A stretch of 24,266 nt of DNA from CAZGMJ01 sp964526785 (GTDB taxonomy: Bacteria; Planctomycetota; Phycisphaerae; Sedimentisphaerales; Anaerobacaceae): positions 1-24,266 of the forward strand of contig CAZGMJ010000076.1 in assembly GCA_964526785.1 (NCBI GenBank), written 5' to 3'. The position numbers were made by a program, and so were the translations under genes. Of the stretch, positions 13,349-22,267 are shown piece by piece. The first letter of the stretch is position 1; each line of letters opens with the position of its first letter. The notes beneath the pieces are model-generated. The model was not told the origin of the DNA. It was given only the letters and a program-made list of their open reading frames with translations, and did no database searches.

Positions 13349-15439
13349 CTACTCGCCCTTCAGCCGATATTCGTAGAGGTTGTATCCGACATCCCGTGCG
13401 GCCCTGATGATTTCCGGGTATGGCTTGTCGCACACATCGATAAAACCGATCTGGTAGTTTTCGCCGTCGCCCCGCCCCGTAGTCGCCTGGTCTTTGTACT
13501 GGAACCAGTGGGTGCCGATGATTATCGGATTGCGCAGTGCTCCGCGAACATATTGCCGATATTTTTCAGCCCGATCCTCCTGGTTCGCGGTCTTCCGCAG
13601 ACCAGTGTGGAACATGCCCCGGTCGAGCGCTCCGAAGTGGAACTCTCCAATGATGACCGGCCGGTCGATATCGCTGGGCAAGCGGAAGTCCTCGACGCTG
13701 TACGTGTACTTATTGAAGCTGATAACGTCGCAGTACTGGCCTGCAGCGTGAATGGCGTTGTCGTTGGCCCAGGCAAAACGACAGCCCAGATACAGCTTCA
13801 GCGGCGCGACCGCCGTCATTGCGGCACGGACCTTTCGGAAGTACGTTTCGGCCGTCTTGCGATAAAATGCCGATAAGTCATCGCGCGATTTCTTCTTGTC
13901 CGGTGCCTGCCGACTCTCCAGCAAATCGTCCCAGTCCCGGTACGTGCTGCCCCATGCGCTGTTCAGGCTGCTGATACTCGTGTATTTGGCTTGAAGATCG
14001 GCAGCAAACTGCTGTTTGGCGGGCTGGTCCGCGGGTGATTTAAGCGTAGCTATGGCGAGAGACAATTCGTCGCCCCACGATAGCTCGTTGTGTACGAAAT
14101 AGCCGATACACCAGGGATCCAGCGCGGTGGAAGACTTCTCATCTTCAAAGGCCCGCCGCAGCGATCGTTCGAAATCAGGGTCGAAGACGTCGAAGAACTT
14201 GCCCCAGTATCCCTCGGACCCCTCGAGTTTCCGCGAATTGGAATGAACCGTGCAGACGTATGGGGTCTTCTCCATGAGGTAGATGTCGCGGCCGGACCAG
14301 TTGCCGATTGTGTTGAGACCCCAACTGCGCAGACGTTCATGCGTAATCTCAGCAAACACAGTCTCCCAATCCTCGCCATACTTGCGAAGCAGATTTGAGC
14401 GGGCGAAGTCGTACGTCTTATAGGGACTGTGATCCTTGTAATACCCGTGCGGAGCCCATGTGCCGGTGCCATAGAATTTAGCAAACGGCGAATTCGAGGC
14501 AGGCAACTCGGCGAAGTAATCTACGCGGTCGCTTATCGGTGTGACCGTCGATGGATGCACGCAATCGATGCCGTGCGACCAGAAGAGGTAGCCGTCCGGG
14601 TCGATGAACCACCACTTGCCGAGGTACTTCTCCACGCGAAACGAACCGGTTGCGCGACGTTCGGGACCAATGCTCCAACCGCCGTACTCGCCGCGATGTG
14701 TCGGACCCGGATGGGCCGCCAGGTCTCTGCGTTCAGATGCTTCGGCCCCGGTCAACTCCTGCTCAAAATGCGTCTTGCCGGGCCAATCCTTGTGCATAAA
14801 CTGGCCGAACTTGTCGATGAACGGCAGAAAATTCTTGACCTCGATCGTCTCGACCTGCCCCGTCGCACGAACGCGCAGTATCTCGAAAGCATGATCCTCC
14901 TTCGGATGGTTGATAAAAACAACCATCTGTGTCACATTCGAGGTGTCAATCTTGCCCTCGTGAGCGGGAGCGCCGCGCATGCCAATCAGTTCGATCGGCT
15001 GGCCGATACGCCAGCGCGAAGGAAAGATTCGAACGTCGATCGTTGCTTTCTTGCCCGCATCGATGCGCGTATGGCCCGTCACGCAGTTCTTGACTCCGTC
15101 GGCACCGGGATTATCCACGCGGCAGTTCACGGTAACCTCCGAATCGCCTGCATTCACGATCTCGACCTGCACGTACTGATAATCCGACAAATCCCAGCGA
15201 TCGTCTGGTGCTCTAAGCGTAACGCCCGGCCAGGGCTTGGCATGACCGGTTTCAACGCGCAGAGCACCCTCAGCGGTGCGCTCTATCGTACAGTCGCTCG
15301 TATCGACAGTGGTGGTATCGAATGTTTCGTCGAAATCCAACAGGCTCAAGCTGGGCTGTTCGGCTGCGCACAGAGTGGAAGCATATACGAAGATCACGCC
15401 AACCGAGATCGCCTGCAACATTTGCGTTTTCACCTGCAT
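13349..15439 (-). CDS. GH50-like beta-agarase, secreted
   Basis: This 696-aa protein has a signal peptide at about 1-26 (an AISVGVIFVYASTLCAA core), a beta-sandwich N-terminal domain (about 30-195) and a TIM-barrel glycosidase (about 260-690). The barrel entry TGSFRVEKYLGKWWFIDPDGYLFWSHGID matches the pattern of GH50 agarases. Glu452 in VHNELSWG is the likely acid/base and Glu599 in VIIGEFHFG the likely nucleophile. The family cleaves beta-1,4 bonds of agarose. ATG 15439 is chosen because it begins the signal peptide; ATG 15421 is possible, while 15538 would add a stretch overlapping the upstream gene. It follows the GH5-like gene by 74 bp on the same strand. The agar substrate is inferred by family resemblance; another GH-A clan activity is possible. 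Confidence 0.75.
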   Translation of the reverse strand: MQVKTQMLQAISVGVIFVYASTLCAAEQPSLSLLDFDETFDTTTVDTSDCTIERTAEGALRVETGHAKPWPGVTLRAPDDRWDLSDYQYVQVEIVNAGDSEVTVNCRVDNPGADGVKNCVTGHTRIDAGKKATIDVRIFPSRWRIGQPIELIGMRGAPAHEGKIDTSNVTQMVVFINHPKEDHAFEILRVRATGQVETIEVKNFLPFIDKFGQFMHKDWPGKTHFEQELTGAEASERRDLAAHPGPTHRGEYGGWSIGPERRATGSFRVEKYLGKWWFIDPDGYLFWSHGIDCVHPSTVTPISDRVDYFAELPASNSPFAKFYGTGTWAPHGYYKDHSPYKTYDFARSNLLRKYGEDWETVFAEITHERLRSWGLNTIGNWSGRDIYLMEKTPYVCTVHSNSRKLEGSEGYWGKFFDVFDPDFERSLRRAFEDEKSSTALDPWCIGYFVHNELSWGDELSLAIATLKSPADQPAKQQFAADLQAKYTSISSLNSAWGSTYRDWDDLLESRQAPDKKKSRDDLSAFYRKTAETYFRKVRAAMTAVAPLKLYLGCRFAWANDNAIHAAGQYCDVISFNKYTYSVEDFRLPSDIDRPVIIGEFHFGALDRGMFHTGLRKTANQEDRAEKYRQYVRGALRNPIIIGTHWFQYKDQATTGRGDGENYQIGFIDVCDKPYPEIIRAARDVGYNLYEYRLKGE

Positions 15440-15513
15440 TTCCTTTCCATGTCTGATATCGATGAGCCGAAGTTGAACGCCACAGCGGCCCATGCAAGCT
15501 TGCCCCATTCCAC

Positions 15514-18075
15514 CTATTCTCTCGACAGGAAATACCACATCGTCTGATACTGCGGACCGATTTCAATATAGGTGCGGCCGCCCTTCGAACGAATGGGTAC
15601 ATCTCTGCCGGCGGTGCCGTCCGGCTTGAGCGCACGGCACTTCCAGTTGCCGTCGGGAATGATAATCCTGCCTTCCACAGTTTCGATCCGCACGGGCCCA
15701 TGGCCCCACTGGCGTCCCACGGTCTGCCTGTCTTTGGAGAATTCCATGTCCGTGTTCTCACAACGGCCACACGCAGTGATCAGGATCTCATCGCTGCGAA
15801 ACCACGGTCTGCCATCAAGGGCTGTGGCGGTAATCGCACAAAACTCCGGTGCTTTCACCTCGGCGTACCCTTCGCTCAACTCCAGTATCCTGCGCCTGTG
15901 GCCGGCGAGAACGCCCGCTCCGCCGGCCGCCATGAATCCCCCCTTGCCATCCTCAACCTCCCACGCAGTCATAATCTGAGGCTCTTCCATTGCAGGCGTG
16001 CTGAGCTCCGATTCAAAACTCACACAGACTCGCCTGTCGACAATCGTGCGCTCCAATGCGTCCGCTCTATCGCCGACCAGGTCCCACATATCGCGATCAT
16101 ACTGCATATGTAGTTCAGCAACGTCCGCCAGCATATCCGGCCGCTGACCCAGTCGAACCACCACTTGCCCGCTCAATGGATTGAGTCCTTTCTCTCGAAA
16201 TATGGCGGTACCTGCTCGCATGAAACCCCACTTGGCGGGATTCGTGTCGATATCGAAAAAGCCGTTGAGATGATCTCTGCCCCATTCGTCTCCGCTATGG
16301 GAATACGTGTAGAGCCAGATGCCGTCCCAATCCTGCATGGCCGCAAAGGAACTGATCAGTGGAACGCATTCCGCCTGCGAGTCCAGCGGCGCCGGATGAT
16401 TGTACTCGCTGACGGTATAAGGCTTGCCTTCGAGACGCTGGGCGGCCAGACGAAACAAAGGTGCTTCGTCCGGATGATCCACCATCGGCTTCTGATTGAT
16501 AAGCCAGTTGCCCCGGTCCCAGGGACGCCCCGGAAAGCGGGGGTGCTGCCAGTAGGCGTGGGCGTCGATGAAATCCATGTCGCTCTGGCCGTAAAGTCCG
16601 AGCGGCCCGAAAACGATGGTCCCCGTCACGAGAGCATCGCAATCAAGATCCTCCCGGATGAAGCTGCGCATATCATCGAAGTACCGCTTCTCCGTCTCCG
16701 CGAGGAAGATCATCCGGTCGACCGCACGCGCAGGGCTCTCATTGTCGCCATAAAGCCTGACAGTTCCCTGCTCTATCGACTCTCCCTCGCCAAGCCCGAC
16801 GCGGCCGCCCGGTCGTAGCTGCACGTTCGCCAGATACAGCGGAATCTTGCTCTGACCGAGCGTGAAACTGATGCGGCAGGTGTCGTCGGATTGCCTGGCA
16901 ACGAAGCCCAGTGTCCACGTCTTCCACCGCTCCGTTAGACGGGCCGTTTGCGAGAGGCCGAGATTGCCCCAGGGACTGTGCGCCTGACTCACGCCGCACC
17001 GAATTTCGCGCGGGCTTTCAGCAGCGGCATCGAAGGCCAGCGTGTAGTACTTGCCCTTTTCCAGCGCAAAGCCGCCGCCGGTCAGTTGCAGGTGCCAGTC
17101 CGTCTCATCGATTCTCTCAATGTCAATTCGCAGTGCACGTTTGGACTTGTATGTAGTGCCCCTTGTCGACGCCCGACACGCTTCATGTTGCTCGATATTC
17201 CAACCGGATGGCGCACCGTCGGCGGCAAGGTCCCTGAAAACGCCATTCTCCAGCAGATTCTCGCCCGGAGGTTCTACTCCTGCGGCCCATGCCGCCTGGG
17301 CTTTGCGGTCGGAACCATATTTCCTGCCGAGCCAGGCATTGTATTGTCCTTCCAGAATGTTCCGATAGAACTCCGGCAGCGTGCGCAGAGTATCTTCCGC
17401 CGCCCACATAAAGAAGCTGTTCTCATTGGTAATCTCGATAATCGCGACGGCCGGGTCGTCGGCGTACTGCACATTACGGTACCTGTTGACGTGCGTCAAA
17501 AGATCGCGCGCATATTGCTTCTGCGCCTCAATGATCTGCGGCGTAAAGAGGCAGGATATCTTGTCATACTTGCGATTCACCTTCGGAAGGCCGATGTACT
17601 TGCTATGTTCGCGCCCCACGTGCAGGTTGATGTTAACCCATATCCCATGGCGCGCCAGTTGGTCGATGAAGTAGTCCAGACGGTCCAGCGCTTCGGCCTT
17701 GAGTCTGGTCGGTTCCCTCTCGTCCCATATGCCCCGCGGCCACAGGGCGGTATCCATGTGATGACAACGAACGGTGTTGACGCCCGCATGCGCCAGTCTG
17801 GCGGCTATATGCCGAGCGTCTTTCCGGCTCGGGAAATTGGCGGCAAAGGAGAGATTGACGCCCCACAGCCGCACGCGATCGTCTTTGCAGAAAAAGTGTG
17901 CCCGCCTAACGGTAAGTCGCTCATGGCGGACATCGATGGCATCCCAGGAATCAATCCCGATTACCGAATCCGATTTCGGTTCGGCCGGTATAACGAATGG
18001 GACGAACTGCCCGGCCGCAAACAGCGTCGAAGAACAGGTGCAAAAAATCACTGAAAAAAGAAATCGCCGTAGCAT
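15514..18075 (-). CDS. GH5-like (clan GH-A) glycosidase with inserted carbohydrate-binding domain
   Basis: This 853-aa protein has a signal peptide at 1-20. The TIM-barrel start includes RLWGVNLSFAANFP and AGVNTVRCHHMD (about 68-108). The catalytic pair appears to be Glu218 in ITNENS (acid/base) and Glu557 in YTVSEYNHP (nucleophile). Between them, residues about 274-425 form a CBM4_9-like jelly roll (ENLLENGVFRDL, WHLQLTGGGFALEKGKYYTLAFDA, IPLYLANVQL). The last 200 or so residues are beta-rich and may be a further sandwich domain. It should act outside the cytoplasm on a polysaccharide; the linkage is unknown. ATG 18075 has AAAGGA 7 nt upstream. Cotranscription with the GH50-like gene is likely. 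GH5, GH39 or a GH2-like barrel are alternatives for the family label. Confidence 0.8.
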   Translation of the reverse strand: MLRRFLFSVIFCTCSSTLFAAGQFVPFVIPAEPKSDSVIGIDSWDAIDVRHERLTVRRAHFFCKDDRVRLWGVNLSFAANFPSRKDARHIAARLAHAGVNTVRCHHMDTALWPRGIWDEREPTRLKAEALDRLDYFIDQLARHGIWVNINLHVGREHSKYIGLPKVNRKYDKISCLFTPQIIEAQKQYARDLLTHVNRYRNVQYADDPAVAIIEITNENSFFMWAAEDTLRTLPEFYRNILEGQYNAWLGRKYGSDRKAQAAWAAGVEPPGENLLENGVFRDLAADGAPSGWNIEQHEACRASTRGTTYKSKRALRIDIERIDETDWHLQLTGGGFALEKGKYYTLAFDAAAESPREIRCGVSQAHSPWGNLGLSQTARLTERWKTWTLGFVARQSDDTCRISFTLGQSKIPLYLANVQLRPGGRVGLGEGESIEQGTVRLYGDNESPARAVDRMIFLAETEKRYFDDMRSFIREDLDCDALVTGTIVFGPLGLYGQSDMDFIDAHAYWQHPRFPGRPWDRGNWLINQKPMVDHPDEAPLFRLAAQRLEGKPYTVSEYNHPAPLDSQAECVPLISSFAAMQDWDGIWLYTYSHSGDEWGRDHLNGFFDIDTNPAKWGFMRAGTAIFREKGLNPLSGQVVVRLGQRPDMLADVAELHMQYDRDMWDLVGDRADALERTIVDRRVCVSFESELSTPAMEEPQIMTAWEVEDGKGGFMAAGGAGVLAGHRRRILELSEGYAEVKAPEFCAITATALDGRPWFRSDEILITACGRCENTDMEFSKDRQTVGRQWGHGPVRIETVEGRIIIPDGNWKCRALKPDGTAGRDVPIRSKGGRTYIEIGPQYQTMWYFLSRE

Positions 18076-18261
18076 GGACTCGTCCTTTCATAAAACCGTC
18101 GATCGCACTTTGGTATTATGCAACCAGTCTACGTGACGAGTCCGTCTGCGTCGAGCATATTCCATGGAAGACCCCGCCTCGCCGGCGCAGACATCTACCG
18201 CCTCGGCGTCTCTCAACGCACGGCTCCGCCGCCCGCGATCTAATCGTCGCCGATTACGCGA

Positions 18262-18873
18262 TCACTCTGAGATGACTTCGCCTGTGGCCTTGTTCCAGCG
18301 AACCGTGCGCACCTCCATACGATGCCCCCTGCCGTGGCAATCCGTGCATACCTTCTCCGGCTCGTCGGCCTGCTCAGCCTGCTCATCGAAGATCGTAGCG
18401 GCGCCTTCGAGAATAGCATCATGCATCCTCACATGCCGGATGTCCTGCCGCGGGTGACACATCATGCAGGTCGGATTGATCTTGTCGCGAGGGTACATAA
18501 TCTCGGGCGGCGTGAGGTTTGCTTCGTCCGAACGATGTCGTTCGGACTCGCCGTGGCAGCGTTCGCAGCCGATGCCCGCTGATTCGTGCCTCCGCGCCAG
18601 TTTGTCGTCTATGAAGTCGGCATGGCACGCTCCACAGAATGGATTGGCCACAAATCGCGGCTCCTCTTCTTTGGGTTTGTGCGCAATTACGGCCGCTTCC
18701 GGCTGCATTGCCCCGTTCTGCACCATCGCCTCCTTCTCCGCTGGCGTATTGGACGCATGGTCGCCGACTCTCGTTCTATCGCTTTGAGAAGAACAGCTTG
18801 CCGCTGCGAACAACAGCAAGCCGCCCACTATGCATATCCGTACCGCAGTCGATGCGGTTATCCTGTCTCTCAT
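18262..18873 (-). CDS. tetrahaem cytochrome c lipoprotein
   Basis: This 203-aa protein has a signal with lipobox (FAAASC, lipidated Cys27), a low-complexity acidic linker and four CxxCH haem-binding motifs: CGACH (80-84), CERCH (103-107), CMMCH (136-140) and CTDCH (176-180). It should be exported by Sec, lipidated, loaded with four c-type haems and held at a membrane as an electron carrier. ATG 18873 is chosen: the frame also has a TTG at 18879, but GAGGA stands 9 nt before the ATG. It lies between the aldo/keto-reductase-like gene and the GH5-like gene on the same strand, an unusual place for a cytochrome. Redox partners cannot be named. Confidence 0.9.
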   Translation of the reverse strand: MRDRITASTAVRICIVGGLLLFAAASCSSQSDRTRVGDHASNTPAEKEAMVQNGAMQPEAAVIAHKPKEEEPRFVANPFCGACHADFIDDKLARRHESAGIGCERCHGESERHRSDEANLTPPEIMYPRDKINPTCMMCHPRQDIRHVRMHDAILEGAATIFDEQAEQADEPEKVCTDCHGRGHRMEVRTVRWNKATGEVISE

Positions 18874-18936
18874 TGGCAAATGTCCTCGGCCTTACCAGTA
18901 TTACGTCAGCTCATTCCAACCGGCAATCAGCGTCGA

Positions 18937-20046
18937 CTACACGTATTCCCAGTCCTTGAGCCACTGGTAGTCGGCCGGCAACTTCGCCCAGGCCTCATCC
19001 ATGGCGTCCTGCAGTTCCTTCGCCTCTTCGTTGGTAAGCGCGTTCCGGCGCTCCTTGACAGCCTGGGCCATATTCTCCACTTGCTGGGGATTGATCAGCC
19101 CGGGTATGGGCGCCGTCACCGCGGGATTGGTCAGGATGTAGCGAATCGCCATGCGGGCAAGGCGGTCGTCCTCTTCCCTGTGCGGACTGTCCAGCGAACT
19201 GTCGCCTTTGAATAGATGGGTTCCGGAGAACGGCTTGATGCCGAACATGCCCGTCCCGTACTTTCGCATTGCATCGAACATGCTGTCCTTGGGCAGAGCC
19301 TTGCTCTTGGCCGTGTACGGCGTAACGATTACCTGAAGAACATCCGGGTACGTCTCGATCATCTTTTGGATGTGCAGGCGGTCGTGCGTCGAGCAGCCTG
19401 TCAGTCGGCACTTGCCCTGCTTCTTTGCCTTCTCAAGAGCGGCGATCATTTCGTCCACTTCCGCGTCCGAGTGCCGGCTGCTCTGCTCGTGCATCGTCGG
19501 CCGCCACAGATCGACGTAGTCCAGCTTGGCGATCCGCATACCCTTGTCGAGCGTCCCGAGCAAAGCATCTGCTTTGCGATAATTCTTGTTTCGCATCTCC
19601 TCCTGATACCAGGAAAAGCCCAGGTACATCGCGTCTCTTCTGCCTCGCAGCGCCTCAGCGTAAGCCTGACATTCCTCTCGCGTGCATGCGTCGATATAAT
19701 TGATGCCGGATTCGATACATTTGTCCACAACGGCTCTGCGGTTCTTACGAAACCCGTCACTTTCGATATCGGCACTGAGCCAACCGCGCCCTTTGAAAAC
19801 ACCCGGCACCATTTTGTCCACGCGCTTCCAGTGTCCTCCGAGGCACACCGCTGATACCCAGAGCCCCGTACGTCCCAGCGGGCGATACTCCATCTCGGGG
19901 TTGTAGCTGCGAGTCTTGTCCTTCGGGGCATCGGCGGCCAGACTGTCTGATGCACCGAGACCTACGGCCATGCCTGCCGCGGCCACTGCGCCGTCGCGCA
20001 TCAGTTCCCGCCGGCTCAGGCCCGTGTTCCTGTCTTGTCTGTTCAT
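18937..20046 (-). CDS. Tat-exported aldo/keto reductase-like protein with atypical active site
   Basis: This 369-aa protein starts with a twin-arginine signal (SRRELMRDGAVAAAGMAVGLGA, residues 11-32). An aldo/keto reductase TIM barrel follows: MEYRPLGRTGLWVSAVCLGG at the N-side, NYIDA at 116-120, and APIPGLINPQQVENMAQ near the end. The usual Asp-Tyr-Lys-His tetrad is incomplete. Asp119 is present, the Tyr position (Asp+5) is Glu124, and the Lys strand reads LGFSW with no Lys. ATG 20046 is chosen because AAGGAGACTGCT stands just before it. It follows the isomerase-like gene by 46 bp. The substrate is unknown, and NADPH use outside the cytoplasm is doubtful. Confidence 0.85.
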   Translation of the reverse strand: MNRQDRNTGLSRRELMRDGAVAAAGMAVGLGASDSLAADAPKDKTRSYNPEMEYRPLGRTGLWVSAVCLGGHWKRVDKMVPGVFKGRGWLSADIESDGFRKNRRAVVDKCIESGINYIDACTREECQAYAEALRGRRDAMYLGFSWYQEEMRNKNYRKADALLGTLDKGMRIAKLDYVDLWRPTMHEQSSRHSDAEVDEMIAALEKAKKQGKCRLTGCSTHDRLHIQKMIETYPDVLQVIVTPYTAKSKALPKDSMFDAMRKYGTGMFGIKPFSGTHLFKGDSSLDSPHREEDDRLARMAIRYILTNPAVTAPIPGLINPQQVENMAQAVKERRNALTNEEAKELQDAMDEAWAKLPADYQWLKDWEYV

Positions 20047-20092
20047 AGCAGTCTCCTTCAATGGCGTTCGTTGTCGTCAGTCTTTGAATCGG

Positions 20093-20989
20093 TTACGAAC
20101 TGGTATTTCGTGCAACTTCTTTGTAGCAATTCTCCAGGTAGTCCCGGGCAACAGCAAGATTCGCCGACATCTCAGCCGGCTCGGGATGGCCGTGCATAAA
20201 GGGGTTTACATACCAGCGATAGCGAATGTCCGCCAGAGCCTGCACCCACGGCGTCATGTCCACAGGACCCACACCGGGCAGTTGCCTGTTGTCCGGGGCA
20301 TGCTGCCACGCATAAAAGAACATGAGTTGTTTGCCGCAAATTCGGATAGCCTCCGGCACAGAAGCATTCCGCCTTTGCAGGTGATAGGGCGCCAGCGCAA
20401 TGCCCAGCCGTGCGGAACGGTTCAAATCCACGAAAGCCCTCAGGGAATCGAGCGAGTCCAGCAGAGCATTGCCATGGTTCTCAATGGCGAGATAAGAATT
20501 GTATTGCTCGGCAAGCTCAATGAGCGGTCTGAGCGCCTCCATGAATTGTTTCATACGCCAGGTCAGTTCGTCCGGCTTGCACGCAGCCGCACTGCCCTGT
20601 ACGGCAACGCCGCCGCCCGCCTCGCCCAGCAGTTTCGCGTACCGGGCGTACCCGCCCCGATAGGTTGAGAACGCATACAGCTTCAGTTTGTGCCTGGCCA
20701 GCAGTTCCTTGAGACCGTCGGGACCCAGGCGAGTCGCTGCGTCGTCCAGATGGGGACAACCCTCGTGGGCGGACCAGATATCGATCGCTTCGAAGCCAAG
20801 CTGTGAAATGCGCCGACAAGCCTCCTCTATGGGCAAACCCATATAATGGATGGAAGACGTGGACAGCCGCATCTTCCACTTCTTGCCGGGATCGTTCTCC
20901 GCACGGATGTAGCGCGATGATGCCAGGCCACAGGCTAAGCTCCCTGCTGCAGCCTTGAGAAACGCACGTCTATTCGGATAATAGCTCAT
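20093..20989 (-). CDS. Tat-exported sugar phosphate isomerase/epimerase-like TIM barrel
   Basis: This 298-aa protein has a twin-arginine signal (NRRAFLKAAAGSLACGLASS, residues 6-25) and then a xylose-isomerase-like/AP-endonuclease-2 barrel. Visible barrel motifs are LGFEAIDIWSAHEGCPHLDD, LKLYAFSTYRGG, YLAIENHGNALLDSLDSLRAFVDL and NPFMHGHPEP. The Glu of IENH is a standard metal ligand. The strand that usually carries an Asp before a His reads GIALAPYHL here. AGG lies 6 nt upstream of the ATG. It is the first gene of the minus-strand cluster and diverges from the GH130 gene. A role in converting sugars from polysaccharide breakdown is likely, but the reaction is not known. Confidence 0.85.
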   Translation of the reverse strand: MSYYPNRRAFLKAAAGSLACGLASSRYIRAENDPGKKWKMRLSTSSIHYMGLPIEEACRRISQLGFEAIDIWSAHEGCPHLDDAATRLGPDGLKELLARHKLKLYAFSTYRGGYARYAKLLGEAGGGVAVQGSAAACKPDELTWRMKQFMEALRPLIELAEQYNSYLAIENHGNALLDSLDSLRAFVDLNRSARLGIALAPYHLQRRNASVPEAIRICGKQLMFFYAWQHAPDNRQLPGVGPVDMTPWVQALADIRYRWYVNPFMHGHPEPAEMSANLAVARDYLENCYKEVARNTSS

Positions 20990-21055
20990 TTACAGCCTGC
21001 CGTTCTCAGCGCAAGTCCGGACGCTCGATACTGCACAGATGCACAGCCTATCAGA
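20990..21055. promoter_or_regulatory. divergent intergenic region between the two carbohydrate gene clusters
   Basis: This short gap must hold the promoters of both clusters, or part of them if the GH130 start is at 21236. No convincing -35/-10 pair was found on either strand. Confidence 0.35.
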
Positions 21056-22252
21056 ATGCATACGCGACTGTCAAACGCTTTTGAAAATCGCTTGCGATGC
21101 GTCCCCGCCCTCGGTTACCACCCGCTGCTTTTTGTCCTTTGCGTTCTGGCCCAGCCGACTGTATATTCTCTGGTTAATTACGGCCGTGACGCCCAATCGC
21201 AAGCCCGAAACGAGTCCGTCGATGGAGAAAAATTGGTGAAACTCAACCGATATGAAGGAAATCCCATTCTCTCGCCCAACACAAACAACCGGTGGGAGGA
21301 CCTGGCGGTCTTCAATCCGGCCGCGTGGTATGACCGGAACAGTGGCTGCGTATATATGCTCTATCGTGCCGCCGAATCGCATCCGGAATACAAATGCTAT
21401 TTCGGCCTCGCCACCAGCAGCGACGGCTACCGCTTCGAGCGCGTCTCTGATGAGCCCGTCCTGAGTCCCAGCGTCGATGGATTCGACGCCAGCACGATTC
21501 AGGATCCGCGCATGATAAAGATCGGCGACTGGTACTACATCACATACGCAGCAAGATTTTACCCCTGGGGACAATTCTGGACGTCCGATGAGCAGCGGTA
21601 CAAGTGGCCCGTATCTCCTCCCGATTTTCCGCGTTATCTGCGGAACAACGCCACCAGCACGGGGCTCGCCCTGACCAGAGACTTCAAGCAGTGGATTCGC
21701 GTCGGCCGACTGACCGATCCGCTGCTGGACGACAGGGATGTGATCCTGTTTCCCGAGAAGGTGGGCGGCAAATACGTCATGATGCACAGACCGCTGGAAT
21801 GGGTTGGGCCCCGGTACGGCACGGAATATGCGTCGGTGTGGATTTCAATGGCGGACGATCTTATGGGTTTTCGCAAGAGCGAACTGCTCATAAAGCAGAA
21901 GTTCGGGTGGGAGGCGAACAAGATCGGGATAAACACTCCACCGATCAAAACCGAGCACGGCTGGCTGACCATTTACCATGCCGTTGGAGAAGACAAGTTC
22001 TACCGCCTGGGAGCGTTGCTGCTCGATCTGGAAGATCCGCGGAACGTGACCCATCGCACCACAGAATGGATTATGCAGCCCGAGGCCGACTATGAAATCA
22101 ACGGCTACTACAGGGGCTGTGTCTTTCCGTGCGGCAAAGTTGTGATCGGTGATACACTGTTTGTCTACTACGGCGCGGGCGACAAGTACGTTGCACTGGC
22201 GACATGTCCGCTACAGGAACTGATTGAATACCTGCTCTCCTGCCCCGCATAA
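21056..22252 (+). CDS. GH130 glycoside phosphorylase/hydrolase
   Basis: A five-bladed propeller glycosidase of family GH130, which cleaves beta-mannosides and related sugars, often by phosphorolysis. Motifs: LNRYEGNPILSP, DLAVFNPAAWYD, IQDPRMIKIGDWYYITYAA with the family's catalytic Asp (Asp150), and INTPPIKTEHGWLTIYHA. The start is uncertain. ATG 21056 gives 398 aa with a hydrophobic stretch (PLLFVLCVLAQPTVYSL) that could be a signal sequence, but has no ribosome site. GTG 21236 has GGAG 8 nt upstream, gives 338 aa and begins at the usual GH130 N-terminus, implying a cytoplasmic enzyme. The longer form is listed because its extra codons look coding. It is followed 15 bp later by the symporter gene. 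Confidence 0.85.
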   Translation: MHTRLSNAFENRLRCVPALGYHPLLFVLCVLAQPTVYSLVNYGRDAQSQARNESVDGEKLVKLNRYEGNPILSPNTNNRWEDLAVFNPAAWYDRNSGCVYMLYRAAESHPEYKCYFGLATSSDGYRFERVSDEPVLSPSVDGFDASTIQDPRMIKIGDWYYITYAARFYPWGQFWTSDEQRYKWPVSPPDFPRYLRNNATSTGLALTRDFKQWIRVGRLTDPLLDDRDVILFPEKVGGKYVMMHRPLEWVGPRYGTEYASVWISMADDLMGFRKSELLIKQKFGWEANKIGINTPPIKTEHGWLTIYHAVGEDKFYRLGALLLDLEDPRNVTHRTTEWIMQPEADYEINGYYRGCVFPCGKVVIGDTLFVYYGAGDKYVALATCPLQELIEYLLSCPA

Positions 22253-22267
22253 CGAAAGGGACTGTGA

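Noticed and set aside
14429..15547. 372-codon plus-strand ORF
   Set aside because: Antisense of the GH50-like gene; GC-rich codons leave the opposite frame open. The same applies to long frames antisense to the GH5-like, sulfatase and nuclease genes.
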